A stretch of 64,000 bases of DNA from UMGS172 sp045546915 (GTDB lineage: Bacteria > Bacillota > Clostridia > Oscillospirales > Acutalibacteraceae): contig JAZQDU010000027.1 of the NCBI GenBank assembly GCA_045546915.1, positions 1 to 64,000 of the forward strand, written 5' to 3'. The translations under genes were made by a program, and so were the position numbers. Below, piece by piece: positions 16,456-23,227 of this stretch (position 1 is its first letter; the number at the start of each line of letters is the position of its first letter). The notes beneath the pieces are model-generated. The model saw only the letters and a program-made list of their open reading frames with translations, had not been told where the DNA came from and ran no database searches.

Positions 16456-17078
16456 TATGCGTATACCTCCTCAAACTTAGCAACGGCGTCTTTTACAATC
16501 ACAAGAGTGTCAGCATTGAGAACGTCGTAGGTGTTGATGGTGTTGACCTGAGCAGTCTTTACGCCGGGAATGTTAGCTGCACTCTTAATAACGTTGTTCT
16601 CATTTGAAGCGAGAACGATAAGAGTTTTCTTGCCGACGCCGATTGCTTTAAGGCATTCAACAACAGTCTTGGTCTTGTAGCCTTCAACAGTGAGGCTGTC
16701 AAGAACGATAAGGGACTCAGTGAGTACCTTGTCGGAAAGTGCAGACTTGAGAGCAAGTTGTCTTTCCTTTTTGTTAATGGTGTAGTAGTAATCTCTGGGC
16801 TTGGGACCGAGAGCGATACCGCCATGTCTCCAATGAGGAGCACGGGTTGAACCTTGTCTTGCGTGACCGGTGCCCTTCTGTCTCCAAGGTTTCTTTCCGC
16901 CGCCGGAAACTTCGGAGCGGGTCAATGTCGACTGTGTGCCCTGACGCTGGTTAGCGAGGAAGTTCACAACAGCCATGTGCATAACAGCGGCATTGGGTTC
17001 GATACCGAAAACTGCATTGCAAAGTTCGATTTCGCTTACCTTCTTACCGGCCATGTCTAATACTGCAACAACTGGCAT
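16455..17078 (-). CDS. rplD: 50S ribosomal protein L4
   Basis: L4 is a primary 23S rRNA binder that lines the tunnel; in gamma-proteobacteria it also represses the S10 operon. The 207-residue sequence has the extended loop RSEVSGGGKKPWRQKGTGHA followed by RQGSTRAPHWRHGG and a standard Rossmann-like body. Whether it acts on the long leader upstream of rpsJ here is unknown. Confidence 0.98.
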   Translation of the reverse strand: MPVVAVLDMAGKKVSEIELCNAVFGIEPNAAVMHMAVVNFLANQRQGTQSTLTRSEVSGGGKKPWRQKGTGHARQGSTRAPHWRHGGIALGPKPRDYYYTINKKERQLALKSALSDKVLTESLIVLDSLTVEGYKTKTVVECLKAIGVGKKTLIVLASNENNVIKSAANIPGVKTAQVNTINTYDVLNADTLVIVKDAVAKFEEVYA

Positions 17079-17095
17079 TTTCCTTCACTCCTTCC

Positions 17096-17728
17096 TTAAG
17101 CTTTAACGCTGTCGAAAACAACTACAATGGAGCCCTTAGGACCGGGAACGGCACCCTTGACTGCAATAATGTTGTTCTCTGCGTCTACCTTGACTACTTC
17201 AAGGTTCTGAACAGTTACACGCTCGTTACCGAGGTGACCTGCCATTTTCTTACCCTTCATAACACGAGAAGGAGTACTGCTGGCGCCCAATGAACCACCG
17301 TGACGGTGAACAGGGCCTGTACCGTGAGACTCTTTAAGTCTTGCGAAGTTCCAGCGCTTGATTACGCCTGCGTAACCTTTACCCTTGCTTGTGCCTCTTA
17401 CGTCAACCTTGTCGCCTTCAGCGAAGATGTCAGCCTTAATGATGTCGCCCACATTATAAGTAGCGCAATCATCTAAACGAAGTTCACGAAGAACTTTCTT
17501 GGGAGCTACATCGCCTTTTGCGAAGTGACCCTTCATGGGTTTGTTGACCTTTGCAGCCTTCAAATCGCCGAAGCCAATTTGAACTGCGTCGTAACCGTCG
17601 TTCTCGGCTGTTTTCTTCTGGCTGACGGCACAGGGGCCTGCCTCGATAACAGTTACGGGAACTACGTTACCGTTTGCGTCAAAAAGCTGGGTCATACCGA
17701 GCTTTTTGCCTACGATACCTTTTTGCAT
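17096..17728 (-). CDS. rplC: 50S ribosomal protein L3
   Basis: L3 starts large-subunit assembly and reaches towards the peptidyl transferase centre. The 210 residues start MQKGIVGKKLGMTQLFDANG and contain the central GTSKGKGYAGVIKRWNF and HGGSLGASSTPSRVMKGKKM motifs. Confidence 0.98.
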   Translation of the reverse strand: MQKGIVGKKLGMTQLFDANGNVVPVTVIEAGPCAVSQKKTAENDGYDAVQIGFGDLKAAKVNKPMKGHFAKGDVAPKKVLRELRLDDCATYNVGDIIKADIFAEGDKVDVRGTSKGKGYAGVIKRWNFARLKESHGTGPVHRHGGSLGASSTPSRVMKGKKMAGHLGNERVTVQNLEVVKVDAENNIIAVKGAVPGPKGSIVVVFDSVKA

Positions 17729-17792
17729 TTTTTATCCTCCTAAATGGTTATTGGTTGACAGTTACCTGCCAACATGACCTGCCTTACGGAAA

Positions 17793-18104
17793 TCAGAGTT
17801 TAATCTCGATTTCAACGCCGGCGGGGAGCTCAAGACCCATCAGAGCCTCAACAGTTTTGTTTGAGGGTCTGAGAACGTCGATAAGCCTTTTGTGGGTTCT
17901 GCTTTCAAACTGCTCACGGCTGTCCTTATATTTGTGGACTGCACGAAGAATAGTAACTACTTCCTTCTCAGTGGGGAGCGGTACGGGACCTGAAACTCTG
18001 GAACCTGTACGCTTTGCGGTCTCAACGATTTTCTCCGAAGCCTGGTCGATGAGAGCGTGGTCGTAGCTCTTCAGTCTGATTCTGATTTTCTCCTTTACTG
18101 CCAT
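17793..18104 (-). CDS. rpsJ: 30S ribosomal protein S10
   Basis: S10 works in the ribosome head and also as NusE in antitermination with NusB. The 103 residues include KIRIRLKSYDHALIDQASEK and the C-terminal LMGLELPAGVEIEIKL. It is the first gene of the cluster, with GGAGG 9 bases upstream, and is preceded by a dedicated promoter and long leader rather than by tuf/fusA/rpsG. Confidence 0.98.
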   Translation of the reverse strand: MAVKEKIRIRLKSYDHALIDQASEKIVETAKRTGSRVSGPVPLPTEKEVVTILRAVHKYKDSREQFESRTHKRLIDVLRPSNKTVEALMGLELPAGVEIEIKL

Positions 18105-18391
18105 TTGACTTTCGCCTCCTTAAAAAGTTCGGCGGGCAACGCTTTTTGCCACATTTGTTTACATTGTGCCGGGTGTTTCTTTCCCGTCCAATATAAAATC
18201 CGGATTGCTCAGGGCCATATAATGCCAGAACCAATCCGGGGCGGACATTGGCGTTTTTGCTTCACATACGCAAGCTGCGAAACAACGCAATATTTTTGTC
18301 GCCCGGTTTTAAATCGGACATACTCCGCGGAAATTTCCCGGTACTTTGACCGGCCACCTCCCGCATCAACGCATATCTGCACATTACGTGC
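18105..18391 (-). promoter_or_regulatory. Long structured leader of the S10 operon
   Basis: About 287 nt separate the predicted transcription start from rpsJ. This stretch is clearly more G+C-rich than the flanking spacer and contains several inverted repeats: GCAC/GTGC near the start, CCGGT/ACCGG, and an 8-bp stem CCGGATTG (18232-18239) with CAATCCGG (18200-18207). The last stem is followed by ATTTTATAT on the minus strand and could act as a weak attenuator. No convincing leader peptide is seen. Confidence 0.6.
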
Positions 18392-18397
18392 CTTAGT

Positions 18398-18426
18398 ATC
18401 TTACCACAACAATTTACAAAAATCAA
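18398..18426 (-). promoter_or_regulatory. SigA promoter of the S10-spc-alpha cluster
   Basis: TTGATT (18421-18426) and TAAGAT (18398-18403) are 17 bases apart on the minus strand. The run of A and T just upstream of the -35 element (to about 18480) could serve as an UP element, as expected for a growth-rate-controlled promoter. Confidence 0.85.
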
Positions 18427-18486
18427 GTATTTTTTTCTATTTTTTGAAAAATTTTTTATCGCGTTATTTTTACCAAAAAAACAATT

Positions 18487-18522
18487 AAAAAAGCGTTCTC
18501 ACCTTTTACAGTGAAAACGCCC
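18487..18522 (-). terminator. Terminator after the proS / Ser-rich gene pair
   Basis: A 10-bp stem (18493-18502 with 18511-18520, one G-U pair) followed by six T on the minus strand lies just downstream of the gene ending at 18528. Confidence 0.9.
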
Positions 18523-18527
18523 TTTTC

Positions 18528-19172
18528 TTATTTTACCCTGCGGCGGTTAGCAGAATTCTTTTGCGGTTTTCTGCGTCTGGCTCTATTATTTGTAGAAACA
18601 GAACTTTTAGCAAATTTTAACTTGAATGCCACATTTACATATATAAGTGAAGCAATGCACAAAACCGAAATAAGAACAGGTATCCAAATATACCTCGTTA
18701 CAAGGCTGGACATGTATACAACCTCGCCGCCTTCATAAAACTCAATTTCTTCCTCAACACCCAACTGCTCATCTTCATAAGGCGTTTGGTCAACACTATC
18801 ATCGGTTTGACTTTGGGTTGTTGATACCACCGAGCCTGTTTCATCTATAAATGTACCGCCACTCGGTCGGCTCGGTTTAGGCTTAGAACTCGGTTGTTCT
18901 TCTGAACTCGGTTGTTCTTCTGAACTGGGTTGTTCTTGTGAACCTGTCGATTCCTCAGAACTCACCTGCTGTTCATCACTTGAAACCGACGAACTGCTGT
19001 CTGACGAAACGGTTTCGCTTGATGCGTTTTCACTCGAAACATCTTCACTTGATGTTTGCTCATTCGGCAAACTTTCGGTCTCGCTCACCGTTGCCATAAC
19101 GGTAACGGCTGAAAGTGACAGAATCATCATTAATATAAGACATACAGAAATCGTAATTACATTTCGTTTCAT
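18528..19172 (-). CDS. Ser/Glu-rich secreted membrane-anchored protein of unknown function
   Basis: I do not recognise a family for this 214-residue protein. Residues 1-27 look like a signal peptide or signal anchor (MKRN, hydrophobic core, VMA). Residues 30-100 are low complexity, almost all Ser, Glu, Gln and Pro, with three copies of a six-residue EEQPSS unit. A short ordered-looking part follows (GGTFIDETGSVVSTTQ, then an acidic stretch). A single membrane segment lies at about 161-183, and the tail is strongly basic (RARRRKPQKNSANRRR). The topology suggests an extracellular stalk with a cytosolic Arg-rich tail. It starts 22 bases after proS and probably shares its transcript. RBS is AAAGGA. 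Confidence 0.8.
   Translation of the reverse strand: MKRNVITISVCLILMMILSLSAVTVMATVSETESLPNEQTSSEDVSSENASSETVSSDSSSSVSSDEQQVSSEESTGSQEQPSSEEQPSSEEQPSSKPKPSRPSGGTFIDETGSVVSTTQSQTDDSVDQTPYEDEQLGVEEEIEFYEGGEVVYMSSLVTRYIWIPVLISVLCIASLIYVNVAFKLKFAKSSVSTNNRARRRKPQKNSANRRRVK
18886..18939 (-). repeat. Three tandem 18-bp repeats encoding EEQPSS
   Basis: Copies at 18886-18903, 18904-18921 and 18922-18939 are nearly identical (first two identical, third with two changes). They keep the reading frame and encode the Glu/Gln/Pro/Ser stalk, so copy number could vary without a frameshift. Confidence 0.85.
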
Positions 19173-19193
19173 GCAATCGTTCCTTTAAATAAA

Positions 19194-20639
19194 TTAATAT
19201 GCCTTGCCCCAATAAACTAACTTCTTGGCAGGCTTACCACAGCAAACACAGTTACCCGATATATTATCCTGCAATCCAAACGGCATACAACGCGAGGTAA
19301 CACCTGCTACCTCTTTAAGTTTATCCTCACACTCACGTTCCTCACACCAAAGCGCTCTGATAAATCCGGGTTTAGTGTCAGCAGTTTCCTTCATTTCGTC
19401 AATCGTATTGACGTCATAGGTCATCTGCTCTCTGCGAGCCAACGCAGTATTATAGAGGTTGCTTGCAATCTCGTCAAGCAAACGGGTAATTTCGGCTTCA
19501 AGATTATCAAGCGAAACAAAGGTCTTTTCACGGTTATCGCGGCGAACAAGTACGCATTGATTATTTTCAATATCCTTAGGTCCGATTTCAAGACGAAGCG
19601 GAACACCCTTCATTTCATATTCCGAAAACTTCCAACCGGGTGTTTGGTCACTAACGTCAATGCCCATTCTAAACTGCTTTTTAAGACGTTCAAACAATTC
19701 ATTTGCCTTATCAAGCACGCCTTCTTTATGTTGCGCAATCGGGATTATCATAACCTGCTTAGGTGCAATAGCCGGAGGCAATACAAGACCGCTGTCATCA
19801 CCGTGGCTCATAATAACTGCGCCAATAAGACGTGTGGTCATACCCCAAGAAGTCTGATGAGGATAACTGAGTTTATTTTCTTTATCGGTGTACTGAATAT
19901 CAAAAGCCTTAGCAAAGCCGTCACCGAAGTAATGAGATGTGCCGCTTTGCAAAGCCTTACCGTCGTGCATAAGTGCTTCAATGGTATAGGTATCGACGGC
20001 GCCTGCAAATCTTTCCTTTTGAGTCTTAACACCTTTTACAACCGGCATGCAGAGGTACTTCTCGCAGAACTCCGCATAAACGTTAAGCATTTTTACCGTT
20101 TCAGCCTCAGCCTCTTCGGCAGTAGCGTGAATAGTATGACCCTCTTGCCACAAAAACTCACGCGAGCGCAAGAAAGGACGGGGGGTTTTTTCCCAACGCA
20201 CAACCGATACCCACTGGTTATAAAGTTTAGGCAAATCACGCCAAGACTGAATTATATTTTTATAGTGGTCGCAAAACAAGGTTTCGGAAGTAGGTCTAAC
20301 GCAAAGTCTTTCCTCCAACTTTTCACTTCCGCCGTGTGTTACCCAAGCAACTTCGGGAGCAAAACCCTCAACATGGTCCTTTTCCTTCTGCAAAAGGCTT
20401 TCGGGAATAAACATAGGCATACATACATTTTCATGACCGGTTTCTTTAAACATTCCGTCAAGAATCTTTTGAATGTTCTCCCAAATAGCATATCCGTACG
20501 GCCTTATAACCATACAGCCTTTAACGGTGGTATAATCAATAAGTTCCGATTTTATACAAACATCGGTATACCATTGAGCAAAATCCTCTTCCATTGAAGT
20601 TATTTCTTTAACTAATTTTTCTTTTCCCACTGTTTTCAC
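19194..20639 (-). CDS. proS: Prolyl-tRNA synthetase, type 3 (archaeal/eukaryal-like)
   Basis: This class II synthetase charges tRNA-Pro. The 481 residues match the short ProS type 3 architecture. It begins TSMEEDFAQWYTDVCIKSEL, and motif 2 includes RWEKTPRPFLRSREFLWQEG. The anticodon-binding domain follows, and the C-terminal zinc-type domain ends in CVCCGKPAKKLVYWGKAY. The editing (INS) domain of the long bacterial type 1 enzyme is absent, so Ala-tRNA-Pro editing would need a separate factor. I used the GTG at 20637-20639, with AGGA 4 bases upstream; a second GTG three codons on is an alternative. A consensus promoter lies upstream. Confidence 0.97.
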   Translation of the reverse strand: MKTVGKEKLVKEITSMEEDFAQWYTDVCIKSELIDYTTVKGCMVIRPYGYAIWENIQKILDGMFKETGHENVCMPMFIPESLLQKEKDHVEGFAPEVAWVTHGGSEKLEERLCVRPTSETLFCDHYKNIIQSWRDLPKLYNQWVSVVRWEKTPRPFLRSREFLWQEGHTIHATAEEAEAETVKMLNVYAEFCEKYLCMPVVKGVKTQKERFAGAVDTYTIEALMHDGKALQSGTSHYFGDGFAKAFDIQYTDKENKLSYPHQTSWGMTTRLIGAVIMSHGDDSGLVLPPAIAPKQVMIIPIAQHKEGVLDKANELFERLKKQFRMGIDVSDQTPGWKFSEYEMKGVPLRLEIGPKDIENNQCVLVRRDNREKTFVSLDNLEAEITRLLDEIASNLYNTALARREQMTYDVNTIDEMKETADTKPGFIRALWCEERECEDKLKEVAGVTSRCMPFGLQDNISGNCVCCGKPAKKLVYWGKAY

Positions 20640-20666
20640 CGCATCCTAATTATTATTCGTCATTAC

Positions 20667-20695
20667 ATTATACTTTATGTTAATGAATTTTTCAA
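20667..20695 (-). promoter_or_regulatory. SigA promoter of proS
   Basis: TTGAAA (20690-20695) and TATAAT (20667-20672) are 17 bases apart on the minus strand. The predicted start leaves only about 20 nt of leader, so no T-box riboswitch fits here. Confidence 0.88.
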
Positions 20696-20725
20696 CCGAT
20701 ATTTAAGTAAAAATTATTTATATTT

Positions 20726-20760
20726 AAAAACACAAAACGCAGCGGAAATATCCGCCGCGT
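20726..20760 (-). terminator. Terminator of acpP
   Basis: A 10-bp stem (20737-20746 with 20751-20760, one G-U) with a 4-base loop and a T-rich tail on the minus strand follows the acpP stop codon. Confidence 0.88.
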
Positions 20761-20789
20761 AAATGCATAGTTACAATGTTTGCTAAAAC

Positions 20790-21017
20790 TTATTTCATCT
20801 GCTCGATGTAGTTAACAACATCACCGACGGTTTTAATGCTTTCAATCTTTTCGTCGGGAACTTCAACCTCAAACTCGTCCTCAATAGACATAATAAGGTC
20901 AACTACGTCCATGCTATCTGCTCCGAGGTCCTCAGCAATATTGGATTCCATCGAAACGGTATCCTCATCAATGTCAAGTTGCTCGCATAAAATTTTTCTA
21001 ATTTTTTCAAAAACCAT
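20790..21017 (-). CDS. acpP: Acyl carrier protein
   Basis: ACP carries growing acyl chains on a 4'-phosphopantetheine arm for fatty acid synthesis. The 75-residue acidic protein has the DSMD motif with the modified serine at residue 35, and the four-helix layout (IRKILCEQLDIDEDTV, then VVDLIMSIEDEFEVEVPDE). It is a single-gene transcript between its own promoter and terminator, away from the fab cluster. RBS is GGAGG, 8 bases before ATG. Confidence 0.97.
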   Translation of the reverse strand: MVFEKIRKILCEQLDIDEDTVSMESNIAEDLGADSMDVVDLIMSIEDEFEVEVPDEKIESIKTVGDVVNYIEQMK

Positions 21018-21091
21018 TGAAATATCCTCCTAACTATTGTCGACCAAAACATAAACATTATACTTTAAATTTTAGCCACCACTTGCCTATA

Positions 21092-21120
21092 ATAATATGT
21101 TGACAAACCACATTTGTCAA
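21092..21120 (-). promoter_or_regulatory. acpP promoter containing an inverted-repeat operator
   Basis: TTGACA (21115-21120) and TATTAT (21092-21097) are 17 bases apart on the minus strand. The -35 element and spacer form an 8-5-8 inverted repeat, TTGACAAA ... TTTGTCAA (21100-21120). A repressor bound here would block RNA polymerase. It does not match the FapR or FabT consensus as I know them. Confidence 0.75.
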
Positions 21121-21170
21121 TAGCCTTTTTTCATTTTTAAATTATTTTAAGCGATATTTTGTGCCGATGC

Positions 21171-21199
21171 TTGACAGTAGACATTTTTTAATGTAATCT
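21171..21199 (+). promoter_or_regulatory. Promoter of the LCP-PqqD-S26-ABC genes
   Basis: TTGACA (21171-21176) is followed after 17 bases by TAATCT (21194-21199). A better -10 match (TATAAT) lies further on but at poor spacing. The leader would be about 110 nt. Confidence 0.6.
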
Positions 21200-21313
21200 A
21201 ATATAATATAGATTTAGGTGTATTATATTATAAGTTTTTCTATAATTTTTATAAAAAAACGGCAAAAAATAAAACATGGCTTTTATTTTTGCAGATAAAC
21301 ATAGGAGTACGTT

Positions 21314-22468
21314 ATGGATTTTAATGATAAATTTGAAGACATAAGCAGTTCATCCAAAAACGATGAGCCTCAAAGATACACCCCAACCTCTAACCAAAAG
21401 GAAGAAGTGCCTATGAACAACAAAAAAGATGATGTTGTTTTTTTGAATTCTTTTACAAATAAAGCAGACAGACAAAAAGCAAAAACCAAACTGGTGGCGT
21501 TTAATATTGTAGTCAGCACACTGCTCATACTCAGCATAATATCTACCTTTGCAATGGGCGTTCTTGCTTATTACACAGGCGGTGGCTTATACCAAAACAT
21601 AACCACCGATAAAGATAAACTGGGTATTACACAAGAGGTGCTCGACACATTACCGAAAGGTGTAATTAACATTGCCCTTTTCGGCATTGATACACGCAGT
21701 AAAGAAACTGAAAATCGCAAAAAACCTATATCCGGCCGTTCCGACACTATGATTATCCTGTCATTCGACAGTGAGAAAAATACCGTTAAAATGGTTTCTC
21801 TCTTGCGCGACAGTTGGGTAAATGTAGACGGAAAGATGCGTAAAATCAACTCGGCTTATGCACGTGGCGGCCCTGAATTGGCAATTAAAACCATAAATCA
21901 AAATTTTGGACTTAACATCACCGATTATGTTTCGGTCAGCATCCATCAGTTATGGAAGGTTATCGACCTTGTGTGTGAAGCCGAAGGCAGTAATATAAAA
22001 ATTCACGTCACCGAAGCCGAACGTACCAATATGAACCTTCTTGCCAAAAAAGAAGGTTTTGGCGTAAACCAACTTGAAAAATCCGGTTATGTAGAACTTG
22101 ACGGCGGTCAGGCAATGCTATACGCGAGACTTCGCAAGATGGACGGCGACAACATAAGGGTACTTCGCCAACAAAAGATTTTAAACTGCCTTTTTGAAAA
22201 AGGTAAAAACATTCCTTTATCAAAATATCCCGACCTGCTTAAAGAAATTATCAAAAACATTGAAACGTCATTAAGTTACGACGAAATTATAAAATTTGCC
22301 CCATTAATTTCAGGCGGAAAACTTTCACTTGAAAGTGAATCGGTTCCCAACAACGAGGTCAAAGCAACAGGAAAAATTTTCGAAGACACCGGCGGTGCCT
22401 GGGTATGGAAATTTGACATTACAGAAGCAAAAGCATATATTTATAAGTACCTTTACGGTATTGAATAA
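21314..22468 (+). CDS. LytR-CpsA-Psr (LCP) family glycopolymer ligase
   Basis: LCP enzymes transfer undecaprenyl-linked glycopolymers such as teichoic acid or capsule onto peptidoglycan outside the membrane. The 384-residue protein has a 60-residue cytosolic, charged N-terminus. One membrane anchor follows (about 60-87, VAFNIVVSTLLILSIISTFA), then the LCP domain. The LCP domain shows NIALFGIDTR, the SGRSDTMIILSFD segment with the conserved Arg and Asp, SLLRDSWVNVDG and the KINSAYARGG motif. RBS AGGAG lies 6 bases before ATG. The next gene starts 22 bases downstream, so LCP is the first gene of the cluster. Its acceptor polymer is unknown; the CpsBCD module elsewhere in the window is one candidate partner. 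Confidence 0.92.
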   Translation: MDFNDKFEDISSSSKNDEPQRYTPTSNQKEEVPMNNKKDDVVFLNSFTNKADRQKAKTKLVAFNIVVSTLLILSIISTFAMGVLAYYTGGGLYQNITTDKDKLGITQEVLDTLPKGVINIALFGIDTRSKETENRKKPISGRSDTMIILSFDSEKNTVKMVSLLRDSWVNVDGKMRKINSAYARGGPELAIKTINQNFGLNITDYVSVSIHQLWKVIDLVCEAEGSNIKIHVTEAERTNMNLLAKKEGFGVNQLEKSGYVELDGGQAMLYARLRKMDGDNIRVLRQQKILNCLFEKGKNIPLSKYPDLLKEIIKNIETSLSYDEIIKFAPLISGGKLSLESESVPNNEVKATGKIFEDTGGAWVWKFDITEAKAYIYKYLYGIE

Positions 22469-22490
22469 AACAAAAAAGAGGTTAAAATTT

Positions 22491-22754
22491 ATGAAACTGG
22501 TAGATGGTTTTGTTCTTAAAAACATTGCAGACACTTTCGTAGTTGTTCCTTTAGGCACCAACACGGTTAACTTCCGTTCGATTATTTCTCTTAATGAAAG
22601 CGGTGCTTTTCTTTGGTCGCAACTTGAAACTGAAAAGACCGAGGAAGAACTTCTCAACTTAATGCTTAACGAGTATGACATTGACGAAGCAACCGCACGA
22701 GCAGATATTGCAAGCTTTATAGAAAACCTTAAAAAGGCAGATTTGTTGAAATGA
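22491..22754 (+). CDS. PqqD-like peptide-binding protein (RiPP recognition element)
   Basis: PqqD-fold proteins bind the leader of a ribosomally made peptide and hand it to modifying enzymes. From the ATG at 22491 (AAGAGG about 10 bases upstream) the product has 87 residues. The features are typical of the family: an N-terminal strand pair (FVLKNIADTFVVVPLG), the NFRSIISLNESGAFLW core matching the PqqD pattern of hydrophobic strand then LNxxGxxLW, and a helical C-terminus ending ENLKKADLLK. The frame is open further 5', but that part overlaps the LCP gene and lacks a ribosome binding site. It overlaps the next gene by ATGA, implying coupling. No precursor peptide or cyclase is visible nearby. 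Confidence 0.85.
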   Translation: MKLVDGFVLKNIADTFVVVPLGTNTVNFRSIISLNESGAFLWSQLETEKTEEELLNLMLNEYDIDEATARADIASFIENLKKADLLK

Positions 22755-23227
22755 GTAACTGCCCAAAACGTGTGCCGATGGACGAATTATCCCCTATTCT
22801 TTTGGGGCTAATTAACGACGGCACTGACGTCACTTTCACCGTAACGGGACAGAGTATGCAACCCACGGTCTACAATCTTCGTGATACTGTAGTCCTGACA
22901 AAATGCGAACCCGACAAATTAAAACGTCTTGACATTCCGTTTTATGTTAGGGAAAACGGTCAATTTGTACTCCACAGAATAGTAAGAGTACATAACGATA
23001 CCTATGATATGTGCGGTGACCATCAATACGAAATAGAACGCGGAGTGCCGAAATCGGCAGTTCAATGCGTCGTCAAAGGGTTTACCCGCAAAGGTGTTTA
23101 CCACAGTTGCGATGAACCTTTATACCGTATTTATTCATTCCTGTGGGCAATTTGCATACCCCTCAGACGACCTGTTTTTTGGATACACCGCTTGTTTAGT
23201 AAAATTTTCAGGAGGCGCAAAAAATGA
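22751..23227 (+). CDS. S24/S26-type signal peptidase-like protein (Ser-His dyad)
   Basis: The 158-residue protein has the S26 core: FTVTGQSMQPT with the nucleophilic Ser35, and FVLHRIVRV, in which His75 stands where bacterial leader peptidases have Lys. The Ser/His arrangement is known from Sec11-like and archaeal enzymes. Conserved GDH follows. Unlike leader peptidase I there is no N-terminal membrane segment. Instead the C-terminal 45 residues hold a hydrophobic stretch (YSFLWAICIPL) and a very basic end (FSKIFRRRKK). It overlaps pqqD upstream and the ABC gene downstream by ATGA each. Small peptidases of this type recur beside PqqD proteins in RiPP-like clusters; cleavage of an exported peptide is inferred. 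Confidence 0.85.
   Translation: MSNCPKRVPMDELSPILLGLINDGTDVTFTVTGQSMQPTVYNLRDTVVLTKCEPDKLKRLDIPFYVRENGQFVLHRIVRVHNDTYDMCGDHQYEIERGVPKSAVQCVVKGFTRKGVYHSCDEPLYRIYSFLWAICIPLRRPVFWIHRLFSKIFRRRKK

Noticed and set aside
18256..18369. A 34-codon frame in the S10 leader that could be a leader peptide
   Set aside because: It has no ribosome binding site before its ATG and no run of regulatory codons; it is probably chance.
18886..18939. Tandem repeats considered as a short CRISPR-like array
   Set aside because: The units are directly adjacent with no spacers and keep a coding frame for a Ser/Glu stalk.
19557..20597. A 346-codon open frame on the plus strand
   Set aside because: It is wholly antisense to proS, has no ribosome binding site and no family resemblance; it mirrors the codon bias of proS.
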